In this document: piece after piece, positions 9,329-17,054 of the stretch
How positions within the stretch are numbered: the first letter of the stretch is position 1
Layout: each line of letters opens with the position of its first letter
NCBI RefSeq assembly: GCF_001278075.1
Contig: NZ_CP011340.1
Location: forward strand, 3,844,001-3,908,000
DNA length: 64,000 bases
DNA from: Streptomyces pristinaespiralis
GTDB taxonomy: Bacteria; Actinomycetota; Actinomycetes; Streptomycetales; Streptomycetaceae
Direction: 5' to 3'
The notes under the pieces: generated by a model
The model's input: only the letters and a program-made list of their open reading frames with translations
Database searches by the model: none
What the model was told of the DNA's origin: nothing
Position numbers and translations under genes: made by a program

Positions 9329-9974
9329 GGCCGCCGAGGCCGGTCCACGCGAAGTTCATCAGGAGGCCGGCGGCCTCCTTCGCCGAGATGCCGCCGGCTT
9401 CGTTCGCCCACCCCGCGAGCGACTCCGCGGCCCCCACGAGCGCCTGCGCGAGACCTTCGACGTCCCGGTCCGCCAGCTCGGCGCTGCGGTTCGACCCCGT
9501 CGCGCCCGGCGCCGGGGGCACACCCTGGCGGGCCGCCGCGCCGATCAGCACGGTCACGAAGGCGGCGATCTCCTCCCGCATCCGCGCGACCTCGGCCGCG
9601 AACGGTTCACCGTGCGTCCGCGCCTGACGGTGCAGCACCGACCAGCCGTCCGGGTTCTCCTGCGTGTGCCGGAAGAAGGCCTCCAGCCCCGCCCACATCT
9701 GCCGGTCCGCCGTCAGCCCCGGCTGGATCGCGGCCTGCACGGCCTCGGTGAGCCGCTGCGCCTCACGCCTGATGCAGGCGGTGAAGAGCTCCTCCTTGGA
9801 GTTCAGGTACAGGTACACCAGGGGCTTGGACACACCGGCGAGCTCCGCGATCTCGTCCATCGAGGCGGCCCGGTAACCCAGCTGCCCGAAGGTCCGCACG
9901 GCAGCGTCCATCATCTGCTGCTCGCGCACGGCCCGCGGCATGCGCTTGGTCCTCGCGCCCTTCACCGCACTCAT
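9297..9974 (-). CDS. TetR-family transcriptional regulator (predicted controller of the FabG/MaoC operon)
   Basis: 225 residues. The N-terminal HTH is clear: MDAAVRTFGQLGYRAASMDEIAELAGVSKPLVYLYLNSKEEL (about residues 22-62, quoted in overlapping blocks: RTFGQLGYRAASMDEIAE and GVSKPLVYLYLNSKEEL). The C-terminal ligand domain is helical and unassigned. It is convergent with, and overlaps, the MaoC gene. The inverted repeat 27 bases before its start recurs before the FabG-type operon, so autoregulation and control of the lipid genes is likely; an acyl-CoA ligand is a guess from context. Confidence 0.88.
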   Translation of the reverse strand: MSAVKGARTKRMPRAVREQQMMDAAVRTFGQLGYRAASMDEIAELAGVSKPLVYLYLNSKEELFTACIRREAQRLTEAVQAAIQPGLTADRQMWAGLEAFFRHTQENPDGWSVLHRQARTHGEPFAAEVARMREEIAAFVTVLIGAAARQGVPPAPGATGSNRSAELADRDVEGLAQALVGAAESLAGWANEAGGISAKEAAGLLMNFAWTGLGGLMHGERWSPR

Positions 9975-10000
9975 CTCAGTGTTCCTCCCGCCCCGTGCCC

Positions 10001-10014
10001 TTACTCAGCAGTAA
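10001..10014. promoter_or_regulatory. Predicted operator upstream of the TetR gene
   Basis: TTACTCAGCAGTAA has TTACT/AGTAA inverted arms around a 4-base centre. It lies 27 bases before the TetR start on the minus strand and is nearly identical to 7110-7123. Two copies at two promoters, in a region this GC-rich, argue against chance. Confidence 0.65.
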
Positions 10015-10138
10015 GCCTACGACTCTGGCAGTTGACTGCGTCATAGCGGCGTTCATGGCCCGCATTAAGGTCCACTCCGCGCGGCGGGGTCAACCGCGCG
10101 CGACGGGTCTCGGCCGTATCCGGGCGGGCCCGGACATA

Positions 10139-10176
10139 CGTGTGCTGTGCCCGCGGCGAGGCGGACACAGCACACG
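10139..10176. terminator. Perfect 11-bp hairpin after the collagen-like gene
   Basis: CGTGTGCTGTG (10139-10149) pairs exactly with CACAGCACACG (10166-10176); the inner CCGC/GCGG can extend the stem. It lies 56 bases beyond the collagen-like gene's stop. There is no T-run, as in many Streptomyces terminators. Confidence 0.6.
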
Positions 10177-10231
10177 GTCGGCGTTCCGGGCCCGGCGAGA
10201 GGCCCGGACCGTCAGTGGATCAGGGCCGGAT

Positions 10232-11104
10232 CTACTTCATGCCCTTGGCGCGGTAGTTGGGGTCGGTTCCGCTCAGCTTGCTCAGGGCTCGGTTGTTCGC
10301 CTCGGCATCAGTCAGCGGCTGCGTGGCCAGAGGCTCCCAGTCCTCGTCGCAAGAAAGCGCGAAGGGATTGCCACCGACAACGTCACACACCGTCTCCCAG
10401 ACGACGCCTCCACGGGTGAGGACCTGGATCGAGACTCCATTCGCCTGGGAGGCGATGGCCACGGAACAGGCGTCCGCCGGGTAGTCAGAGTCGGTGTCAC
10501 TGAGGTTGTACCAGGTGAAGTCGAGCCCGCTCTGGCCCTGCAGGTTGCGGATGCCGGCGTACGTCGTACCTCCGGTCAGCACCGCCTTGACCTCCTGGGC
10601 GTTGCTGGGGTTGTAGGCGTCAGTGTCCTGACACGGACCGGGCTCACCCTGCGGACCCGTCGGACCGGTCGGACCCGTCGCACCCGTCGCGCCCGGCTCA
10701 CCGCCACCGGGGCCCGTCGGACCGGTCGGACCCGTGGGGCCCGTCGGACCCGTCTGGCCGTCCCCGCCGGGGCCCGTCGGACCGGTCGGACCCGTGGGGC
10801 CGGTCGGGCCCGTCGGACCGACCTTGCCCTTGCACTTGTCGTCGTGGCCGTCGACGCCCGGAACGCCCATCTCGCGCAGTTCCTCGAGCAGCGCACGCGG
10901 GTAGTCGTCCTTGCCCGGCTTGCACTCGTCGTCGCCGTACGCACCCGCGACGCTCGCGCTCGGGACGTACTGCATCGCCGCGACCGCCGGGCTGCCGAAG
11001 CCCGCGAACACGAGGGCGATCGACGCCACAGCGCCCGTGGTCAGCAGCGACTTGCGCCGGGGAAGAGGTCCGAAGGGGGACTTCGTCCTGCGATCAGGAC
11101 TCAT
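10232..11104 (-). CDS. Secreted collagen-like protein with Gly-Pro-Thr repeats
   Basis: 290 residues. An N-terminal signal or anchor segment ([20 protein letters not shown], ending near PAVAA at 43) is followed by a charged region with two cysteines. Next comes a collagen-like block at about 95-157 made mostly of GPT triplets with [14 protein letters not shown] and QGEPGP interruptions. A unique C-terminal domain of about 130 residues with cysteines follows ([35 protein letters not shown]). GPT triplets suggest a trimeric stalk and Thr glycosylation, as for Bacillus exosporium BclA, but the C-terminal domain does not look like BclA's. It is divergent from a family 2 glycosyltransferase. Confidence 0.85.
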   Translation of the reverse strand: MSPDRRTKSPFGPLPRRKSLLTTGAVASIALVFAGFGSPAVAAMQYVPSASVAGAYGDDECKPGKDDYPRALLEELREMGVPGVDGHDDKCKGKVGPTGPTGPTGPTGPTGPGGDGQTGPTGPTGPTGPTGPGGGEPGATGATGPTGPTGPQGEPGPCQDTDAYNPSNAQEVKAVLTGGTTYAGIRNLQGQSGLDFTWYNLSDTDSDYPADACSVAIASQANGVSIQVLTRGGVVWETVCDVVGGNPFALSCDEDWEPLATQPLTDAEANNRALSKLSGTDPNYRAKGMK

Positions 11105-11353
11105 GGATTCACTCCTTTTGAACCGGATCGGGTGACGATCCGGAAGCAGGTTCTGGTCGCTGGGATCTTCGGAGCGTCACGCCCGGGTCTTGAGGCGCCA
11201 CGGCCGCACAGTCAGCTCATCGGCCTACCAGGTACCCACCACTGGACGCGCTCGGCGGCGATCCGGAGCCGGCGTCGGCGTGCCTGCCGCGGCGGCGGGA
11301 GCCGGGCCCTCTAGCGTCACCCGCGGACCGACCGGCCGGAGAGGGCTGCTGCT

Positions 11354-12445
11354 GTGAAGCCATCCATCTGCTTGTGCATGATCGTCAAGAACGAGTCGGG
11401 CGTCATCGAGAGATGCCTGGCATCCGCGCGTGGCCTCATCGACACCTGGGTCATCTCCGACACCGGGTCGACCGACGGCACGCAGGACCTGATCAGGAAG
11501 GCGCTCGACGGCATCCCGGGCGAGCTCCACGAGGAACCGTGGGTGAACTTCGGCCACAACCGGAGCCTGAACATCAGGCACGCCCGCGGCAAGGCCGACT
11601 ACCTGCTGCTCCTGGACGCGGACCTGGTGGTCCGTCAGGATGCACCGCTGCCGCGTCTCACCGCGGACTCGTACATGCTGCGCCACGAGGGCGCGCTCGA
11701 GTACCGCATCAAGCGGCTGGTCCGCGGCAGCCTCCCGTGGCGGTACGAGGGCGTCACGCACGAGTACCTCACGGCCGACCGCAAGGACCAGCAGCAAAAT
11801 CTCGACGCGCTCGTCATCGAGGACCACGCCGACGGCGGTTCCCGGCACGACAAGTTCGAGCGCGACGCCCGCCTGCTGGGCGACGAGCTCGAGCGCGACC
11901 CGTCCAACACCCGCACGGTCTTCTACCTGGCCCAGACGATGCGCGACATGGGCAGGACCGCGGAGGCGATCGAGCTCTACGAACGCCGCGCCGCCATGGG
12001 CGGCTGGGCGGAGGAGGTGTACTACGCGCTGCTCCAGGCCGGTGTCCTGCGGGCGCGGTCGGACGACTGGCCCGGGGCGATGGACGCTCTGTCGCGGGCC
12101 TGGGAGTCGCGTCCGGAGCGGCTGGAGGCCTGCTACGAACTGGCCTCCCGGCTGCGCGGCATGGGCCGGCACCGCGCGGCGCACGCCTTCGCCTCGGCCG
12201 GCCTGGACCGCCCGCAGCCCGACGACGTGCTGTTCACACAGCCGTGGGTGTACCGGTGGGGGCTGCTGTTCGAGTTCTCGATCACGGCGTACTGGGTGGG
12301 CGAGTACGGGGCGTCGCTGCGTGCCTGCGACCGGCTGCTGGCGATGCCCGACCTGCCGGAGGCCTTCAGAAAGCAGACCGCCGCCAACCGGCGGTTCGCG
12401 CAGGTCCGCATCGCCCCGCAGAAGACCGTGGGCCTCGCCCGCTGA
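11354..12445 (+). CDS. Family 2 glycosyltransferase with helical (TPR-like) C-terminus
   Basis: 363 residues. The N-terminus SICLCMIVKNESGVIERCL, then VISDTGSTDGTQD and the DxD-type LLLLDADLVV (about residue 90), are hallmarks of GT-A family 2 enzymes of the tetratricopeptide-associated SunS/WaaE-like type. Residues about 190-340 form helical repeats (FYLAQTMRDMGRTAEAIELY, ACYELASRLRGMGRHRAAH) resembling TPRs. No membrane segment is seen, so it is probably cytoplasmic. It is divergent from the collagen-like gene across 249 bases. A role in glycosylating that protein is inferred from position only. Confidence 0.85.
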   Translation: MKPSICLCMIVKNESGVIERCLASARGLIDTWVISDTGSTDGTQDLIRKALDGIPGELHEEPWVNFGHNRSLNIRHARGKADYLLLLDADLVVRQDAPLPRLTADSYMLRHEGALEYRIKRLVRGSLPWRYEGVTHEYLTADRKDQQQNLDALVIEDHADGGSRHDKFERDARLLGDELERDPSNTRTVFYLAQTMRDMGRTAEAIELYERRAAMGGWAEEVYYALLQAGVLRARSDDWPGAMDALSRAWESRPERLEACYELASRLRGMGRHRAAHAFASAGLDRPQPDDVLFTQPWVYRWGLLFEFSITAYWVGEYGASLRACDRLLAMPDLPEAFRKQTAANRRFAQVRIAPQKTVGLAR

Positions 12446-12460
12446 CGGGAGAGGCCCACG
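12427..12460. terminator. Terminator overlapping the glycosyltransferase stop codon
   Basis: CGTGGGCCTC (12427-12436) pairs perfectly with GAGGCCCACG (12451-12460), and inner CCCG/CGGG adds four pairs. The stop codon at 12443 lies in the loop. A second small hairpin (GGCGGTC/GACCGCC, 12467-12485) sits next to the convergent symporter stop. Confidence 0.65.
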
Positions 12461-12500
12461 AGGGGAGGCGGTCGCACGGACCGCCGGACGCGGTGGGGCG

Positions 12501-13874
12501 TCAGGCGGGGACCGGCACGGTCCCCTTCTCCTCGGCCGTCACGGCGTCGGTGCCGGCCTCGGTGTCGCCGTCGACGTCGTCGATCGGCGAGGAGGTGGCG
12601 CTGTTGTACGCGTCGTGGTCGAGGATCTGCTCACGCGCCGCGACGATGACGGGAACGAGCGCCTGTCCCGCGACGTTGGTGGCCGTGCGCATCATGTCCA
12701 GGATCGGGTCGATCGCCATCAGCAGGCCGACGCCCTCCAGCGGGAGGCCCAGGGTGGACAGGGTCAGCGTCAGCATGACCGTCGCGCCGGTCAGACCGGC
12801 GGTGGCGGCGGAGCCGACGACGGAGACGAAGGCGATCAGCAGGTAGTCCTGGATGCCGAGCTGCACGTCGAAGATCTGCGCGATGAAGATCGCGGCGAGC
12901 GCCGGGTAGATCGCGGCGCAGCCGTCCATCTTGGTGGTCGCGCCGAACGGGACCGCGAAGCTGGTGTACTCCTTCGGGACGCCGAGACGCTCGGTGACCT
13001 TCTGGGTGACCGGCATGGTGCCGACCGAGGAGCGGGAGACGAACGCGAGCTGGATGGCCGGCCAGGCCCCCTTGAAGAACTGGACGGGGTTGACCTTGGC
13101 GACGGTCGCGAGCAGCAGCGGGTAGACGCCGAAGAGGACCAGGGCGCATCCGATGTAGACGTCGGCGGTGAAGGTGGCGTACTTGCCGATGAGCTCCCAG
13201 CCGTAGTCGGCGATGGCGAAGCCGATGAGGCCCACGGTGCCGATGGGGGCGAGGCGGATGACCCACCACAGGGCCTTCTGGAGCAGCTCGAGCACCGACT
13301 CGCTCAGGTCGAGGATCGGCTTGGCGCGGTCACCGAGCTTGAGGGCGGCGATACCGGCGACGGCGGCCATGAAGACGATCTGGAGCACTTCGAGCTCGGT
13401 GAACGGCGTGATGACGTCCGTCGGGACGATGCCGGTGAGGAAGTCGATCCAGGTTCCGGCGTTCTCCGGCTTCTGGCCGTCCTTCGGGGTGAGGCCGGTG
13501 CCCGCGCCGGGGTCGGTGACCAGTCCGATGACGAGGCCGATGGCGACGGCGATCAGCGACGTGATCATGAACCACAGCAGGGTGCGGCCGGCCAGCCGCG
13601 CGGCGTTGTTGACCTTCCGCAGGTTGGTGATCGACACCAGGATCGCGAAGAAGACGAGCGGTGCGACGGCCAGCTTCAGCAGCTGGACGAAGATCGATCC
13701 GACCTGGTCGAGAGTGTCCTTCAGCCAGCCGATGTCCTGGCTGCGGGCGAGGGCGCCGAGCAGGACGCCGAGCGCCAGACCGGCGACGATCTGGGCCCAG
13801 AAGGGGACCTTGGGTATACGGAATCCGGAGCCGGACTGCTTTCCGGCAGGGGTGGACGCGGTGTTCGCGGACAC
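12501..13874 (-). CDS. DAACS-family cation symporter, probably cystine-type (TcyP-like)
   Basis: 457 residues with about eight or more transmembrane helices and the re-entrant loops of the Glt/DctA fold. The substrate region reads FVSRSSVGTMPV, then SFAVPFGATTKMDGCAAIYP. The SRSS, FGAT and GCA-YP pattern looks more like E. coli TcyP (YdjN, cystine) than DctA or GltP, which carry SSS and a P-x-G-x3-NMDG-type block; this comparison is from memory. Residues 1-20 and the C-terminal Asp/Glu-rich tail are cytoplasmic. A Cys-rich leader peptide about 100 bases upstream supports control by cysteine supply and thus a sulfur amino acid substrate. Confidence 0.8.
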   Translation of the reverse strand: MSANTASTPAGKQSGSGFRIPKVPFWAQIVAGLALGVLLGALARSQDIGWLKDTLDQVGSIFVQLLKLAVAPLVFFAILVSITNLRKVNNAARLAGRTLLWFMITSLIAVAIGLVIGLVTDPGAGTGLTPKDGQKPENAGTWIDFLTGIVPTDVITPFTELEVLQIVFMAAVAGIAALKLGDRAKPILDLSESVLELLQKALWWVIRLAPIGTVGLIGFAIADYGWELIGKYATFTADVYIGCALVLFGVYPLLLATVAKVNPVQFFKGAWPAIQLAFVSRSSVGTMPVTQKVTERLGVPKEYTSFAVPFGATTKMDGCAAIYPALAAIFIAQIFDVQLGIQDYLLIAFVSVVGSAATAGLTGATVMLTLTLSTLGLPLEGVGLLMAIDPILDMMRTATNVAGQALVPVIVAAREQILDHDAYNSATSSPIDDVDGDTEAGTDAVTAEEKGTVPVPA

Positions 13875-13970
13875 GGACGCACTCCAGTGGTGGCGTTCGG
13901 GAAGTACAGGGGACGGGGGTGCGGCGCCCGTGCGCGTGAAGGCGCGGCGCCGCTGCGTGATGCCGGGTTG

Positions 13971-14078
13971 TCAGATGTGGCGGCAACAGACCGCGGACAT
14001 GCAGCGGCACAGATCGACATGCAGGCGCGCCACGAGCAGGAGGCTCGCGGCGTCGGAGTGGCGCTCTGCTGTCTTCAC
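13971..14078 (-). CDS. Cys-rich leader peptide upstream of the symporter
   Basis: A 35-codon frame from GTG 14078 (an in-frame GTG also at 14087) to TGA 13971. It ends in RLHVDLCRCMSAVCCRHI, with four cysteines in its last 12 residues. Streptomyces genomes carry a family of putative leader peptides with the pattern R-x-H-V-D-L upstream of sulfur metabolism genes, and mycobacteria have Cys-rich upstream ORFs that attenuate on cysteine supply. No clear ribosome site precedes the GTG, so a leaderless start is possible. The peptide stop lies 97 bases before the symporter ATG, space enough for alternative RNA structures. Confidence 0.6.
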   Translation of the reverse strand: MKTAERHSDAASLLLVARLHVDLCRCMSAVCCRHI

Positions 14079-14146
14079 GCCGAACACGTTAACACTTGAA
14101 CTTATCGAAGCTCAAAGCTCCCCTTTGGGACCCCTGTCGGCCCGCC

Positions 14147-14443
14147 CTACTGGGTGACGCCGTCCTCCTGCTTGCGGTTGGCCTCGAGACGGGCCTTGGC
14201 GCTGTCGACCTTGGTGACGATCTGGGCGGACATGGCGTCCCGCTGCTTGCGCAGCAGCACGAGACTGAGCGGCGCGGAGAGCACGAGCGCGAGCAGCACG
14301 ACCCAGACGAAGTTGGAGTCACCGAGCCCCTTGGGCAGGGCGCCGATCTGGACCAGTCCGACGACGACGACGAAACAGCCGACGAAGATCGCCAGACGCA
14401 GTGCGGTGTACTTGATCGCGGCACTCGTCCTTGCAGCGGACAC
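14147..14443 (-). CDS. DUF4229 small membrane protein
   Basis: 98 residues with two transmembrane helices (LRLAIFVGCFVVVVGLVQIG and FVWVVLLALVLSAPLSLVLL) joined by a short loop. A charged C-terminal tail contains MSAQIVTKVDSAKARLEA, matching actinobacterial DUF4229 proteins. Function is unknown. It lies upstream of the Cys leader region on the same strand, and 64 bases separate it from the acetyltransferase gene before it. Confidence 0.82.
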   Translation of the reverse strand: MSAARTSAAIKYTALRLAIFVGCFVVVVGLVQIGALPKGLGDSNFVWVVLLALVLSAPLSLVLLRKQRDAMSAQIVTKVDSAKARLEANRKQEDGVTQ

Positions 14444-14507
14444 GGCGGGCCTTCTTCCTTGCGTACGACGTGGGTGCCTGTCCAGTGAAGCACGCCGCCC
14501 CGAGGGG

Positions 14508-15032
14508 TCAGCCGAGGGGCAGCAGCATGATGACGTCGTCGCGGTCGTCGCCGTCGGCGACCCGGATCGCCCCCGGCACCCGGCCGACCTCCTTGTAGCC
14601 GCAGGCGCCGTAGAACCGGTCGGCGCCGGTGCCGCCGCGGCAGGTGAGACGTATCGCCTCGATGCCCTCGAACCCGCGGGCGGCCTCCGCGGCGGCGGCC
14701 ATCAGGTCGCGTCCGTAGCCCTTGCCCTGGTGGCCGGGGTGGACCATCACCGTGTAGAGCCAGATCCAGTGCCTCATCAGGCGGTGGGTGTTGAAGGTGA
14801 GGAAGGCGGTGGCCGCGACCGCGCCGCCTGCGTCGCGGCCGACGAGCAGCCGCATCCGGCCCTCCGCGATGGCGGTGAGGTGCCCCAGCCACCCCGGCCG
14901 GACGTCCTCGGCCGTCACGGGCGGGACGAAGCCGACGGCGCCGCCCGCGTTGCTGACGTCCGTCCAGAGTGCGAGGACGCCGTCCCGCAGCTCGTTCGTG
15001 AGGTCCGGGTCGAGTTCGAAGGTGAGCGCCAT
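14508..15032 (-). CDS. GNAT-family N-acetyltransferase
   Basis: 174 residues with the acetyl-CoA-binding motif VHPGHQGKGYGRDLM (Q-x-x-G-x-G/A type) at about 112-126 and AYGACGYKEVGRV-like C-terminal strand (FYGACGYKEVG). Substrate unknown. It begins 21 bases after the mqnE terminator hairpin, so it has its own promoter or depends on read-through. Confidence 0.85.
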   Translation of the reverse strand: MALTFELDPDLTNELRDGVLALWTDVSNAGGAVGFVPPVTAEDVRPGWLGHLTAIAEGRMRLLVGRDAGGAVAATAFLTFNTHRLMRHWIWLYTVMVHPGHQGKGYGRDLMAAAAEAARGFEGIEAIRLTCRGGTGADRFYGACGYKEVGRVPGAIRVADGDDRDDVIMLLPLG

Positions 15033-15052
15033 GCGGGCCAGCGTAGGAAACG

Positions 15053-15080
15053 GCGAACCCCGGCCGTGGCCGGGGTTCGC
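15053..15080. terminator. Terminator after mqnE
   Basis: GCGAACCCCGGCC (15053-15065) and GGCCGGGGTTCGC (15068-15080) form a perfect 13-bp stem. It starts 27 bases past the mqnE stop on the minus strand. Confidence 0.75.
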
Positions 15081-15106
15081 AGAGCGAGACGGACGGCGGT
15101 CCGGTC

Positions 15107-16270
15107 TCAGACGCGCATGGGCTGCGGCGACTCGCGCCGGTCGGCGTCGGGGCCCGGGTACTCGCGGATGATCTCGTAACGGGTGTTGCGCTCCACCGGG
15201 CGGAAACCGGCGTCCCGGATCAGGTCGAGCAGGTCGTCACGGGTCAGCTTGTTCGGCGTGCCGTAGTTGTCCGCGTCGTGCGTGATCTTGTACTCGACGA
15301 CCGAGCCGTCCATGTCGTCCGCCCCGTGCTGAAGGGCGAGCTGGGCGGTCTGCACGCCGTGCATCACCCAGAAGACCTTGACGTGCGGCACGTTGTCGAA
15401 CAGCAGCCGGGAGACGGCGAAGGTCTTGAGCGCCTCGGCGCCGGTCGCCATCGTCGTCCGCGCCTGGAGCTTGTTGCGGACCTTGCCGTCCTGCATGTCC
15501 ACGAAGTCGTGCTGGTAGCGCAGCGGGATGAAGACCTGGAAACCACCGGTCTCGTCCTGGAGTTCACGCAGCCTCAGCACGTGGTCGACCCGGTGGCGCG
15601 GCTCCTCGATGTGCCCGTACAGCATGGTGCACGGGGTCTTGAGGCCCTTCTCGTGCGCCAGGCGGTGGATGCGCGACCAGTCCTCCCAGTGGGTGCGGTG
15701 GTCGACGATGTGCTGCCGGACCTCCCAGTCGAAGATCTCCGCGCCACCGCCGGTCAGCGACTCCAGACCGGCCTCGATGAGCTCGTCGAGGATCTCGGAG
15801 GCGCTGAGCCCGGAGATCGTCTCGAAGTGGTGGATCTCGGTGGCGGTGAACGCCTTCAGCGAGACGTTCGGCAGGGCCTTCTTGAGCTCGGAGAGCGAGC
15901 GCGGGTAGTAGCGCCAGGGCAGGTTGGGGTGGAGCCCGTTGACGATGTGCAGCTCGGTGAGGTTCTCGCCCTCCATCGCCTTGGCGAGGCGGACGGCCTC
16001 CTCGATGCGCATGGTGTACGCGTCCTTCTCGCCCGGCTTGCGCTGGAACGAGCAGTAGGCGCACGACGCCGTGCACACGTTGGTCATGTTGAGGTGGCGG
16101 TTGACGTTGAAGTGGACGACGTCGCCGTTCTTGCGGGTGCGCACCTCGTGTGCGAGACCGCCGAGCCATGCCAGGTCGTCCGACTCGTAGAGGGCGATGC
16201 CGTCCTCACGCGTCAGCCGCTCACCGGCCCGGACCTTCTCCTCGAGCTCGCGCTTGAGTCCTGCGTCCAC
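15107..16270 (-). CDS. mqnE: Aminofutalosine synthase MqnE (radical SAM)
   Basis: 387 residues. It joins 3-enolpyruvylbenzoate (MqnA product) to SAM-derived adenosine, releasing bicarbonate, to form aminofutalosine. The cluster motif CTASCAYC (C-x3-C-x2-C) lies in HLNMTNVCTASCAYCSFQR near residues 67-75. Other family blocks are LHIVNGLHPNLPW, FTATEIHHFE and LTGGGAEIFD. The GTG start at 16270 gives MDAGLKRELEEKVRAGERLT. It is alone on its transcript, between the Lrp gene upstream and its own terminator. Confidence 0.94.
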   Translation of the reverse strand: MDAGLKRELEEKVRAGERLTREDGIALYESDDLAWLGGLAHEVRTRKNGDVVHFNVNRHLNMTNVCTASCAYCSFQRKPGEKDAYTMRIEEAVRLAKAMEGENLTELHIVNGLHPNLPWRYYPRSLSELKKALPNVSLKAFTATEIHHFETISGLSASEILDELIEAGLESLTGGGAEIFDWEVRQHIVDHRTHWEDWSRIHRLAHEKGLKTPCTMLYGHIEEPRHRVDHVLRLRELQDETGGFQVFIPLRYQHDFVDMQDGKVRNKLQARTTMATGAEALKTFAVSRLLFDNVPHVKVFWVMHGVQTAQLALQHGADDMDGSVVEYKITHDADNYGTPNKLTRDDLLDLIRDAGFRPVERNTRYEIIREYPGPDADRRESPQPMRV

Positions 16271-16320
16271 TTCGGGCCGCCTCCCATACGTCTACCAATC
16301 GGGCTCCACCCACGGTATCC

Positions 16321-16776
16321 CTAGCTCTCCTCCGGCAGGTCGCCGACCCGGTTCTCCCACTTGGTGGAGAGCACGATGGTGGTCCGGGTGCGGGAGACGC
16401 CGCGCGTCCCGGAGAGCCGGCGGATCGTCTTCTCCAGACCGTCCACGTCGCTCGCGCGCACCTTCAGCATGTACGAGTCGTCGCCGGCGATGAACCAGCA
16501 GTCCTCGATCTCCGCCAGATCCTTCAGCCTGCGCGCCACGTCCTCGTGGTCTGCGGCGTCGGAGAGCGAGATCCCGATCAGGGCCGTGACGCCGAGGCCC
16601 AGGGAGCGGGCGTCGACGGTGGCGCGGTATCCGGTGATGACGCCCGCCGCTTCCAGGCGGTTGATGCGGTCGGTGACGGAGGGGCCGGAGAGCCCCACGA
16701 GCCGGCCGAGCTCGGCGTACGAAGCCCTGCCGTTCTCGCGCAGGGCCTGGATGAGCTGCCTGTCCACGGCGTCCAT
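16321..16776 (-). CDS. Lrp/AsnC-family transcriptional regulator
   Basis: 151 residues from the ATG at 16776 (MDAVDRQLIQALRENGRASY), the usual Lrp N-terminus; an in-frame start at 16848 adds non-conserved residues. The HTH is YAELGRLVGLSGPSVTDRINRLE, seen as AELGRLVGLSGPSV then TDRINRLEAAGVI. The C-terminal RAM ligand domain includes ALIGISL, EIEDCWFIAGDDSYML and VSRTRTTIVL. It lies 50 bases before mqnE and is divergent from the 48-aa basic protein. Ligand unknown; feast/famine amino acid sensing is the family norm. Confidence 0.9.
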   Translation of the reverse strand: MDAVDRQLIQALRENGRASYAELGRLVGLSGPSVTDRINRLEAAGVITGYRATVDARSLGLGVTALIGISLSDAADHEDVARRLKDLAEIEDCWFIAGDDSYMLKVRASDVDGLEKTIRRLSGTRGVSRTRTTIVLSTKWENRVGDLPEES

Positions 16777-16820
16777 TGACTCAAGCCTTCCATTATTCAG
16801 CGATACCGCAAGTTTACGTG

Positions 16821-16826
16821 TAGAAT
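16821..16826 (+). promoter_or_regulatory. Candidate -10 element (TAGAAT) in the lrp/small-ORF divergent region
   Basis: TAGAAT preceded by GTG matches the Streptomyces housekeeping -10 consensus TAGRRT in an AT-rich segment. No good TTGAC box is seen at the right spacing. It would give a leader of about 75 bases to the 48-aa protein. Confidence 0.3.
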
Positions 16827-16907
16827 CTAAGGCACACAGGGCCGACACCCTGCGATTTACTCAAATGATCAAAGTTGATCCCACAAGGATCACGATCCAT
16901 ACAGGAG

Positions 16908-17054
16908 ATGACACTCACCGTGTACACGATCGAGATGGCCTACGCCCACATGCGACAGCTGCAGGAGCTGGCCAACCGCTCGCGTGCCCACCAGCCCTCT
17001 GCCGCCCGCAAGGCCGCCCCGGCCCGCGCACCGCGTACCGGCAAGAAGCGCTAA
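16908..17054 (+). CDS. Small basic protein of unknown function (about 48 aa)
   Basis: Reads MTLTVYTIEMAYAHMRQLQ followed by ELANRSRAHQPSAARKAA and a Pro/Ala/Arg/Lys-rich tail ending GKKR. The N-terminal half looks helical and the C-terminal half disordered and positively charged, suggesting contact with nucleic acid or acidic surfaces. The start could be ATG 16908 or GTG 16920; AGGAG at 16903 fits the GTG better by spacing. It is divergent from Lrp, and its TAA overlaps the convergent ubiX-like stop (CTAA). No function is claimed. Confidence 0.6.
   Translation: MTLTVYTIEMAYAHMRQLQELANRSRAHQPSAARKAAPARAPRTGKKR

Noticed and set aside
10640..10835. Regular short DNA repeats considered as a CRISPR-like array
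   Set aside because: The repeats are 9-base Gly-Pro-Thr codon triplets in frame within a secreted protein, with no spacers.
11640..14099. An 819-codon plus-strand frame running through glycosyltransferase and symporter
   Set aside because: It is out of frame with the glycosyltransferase and antisense to the symporter, with low-complexity composition.
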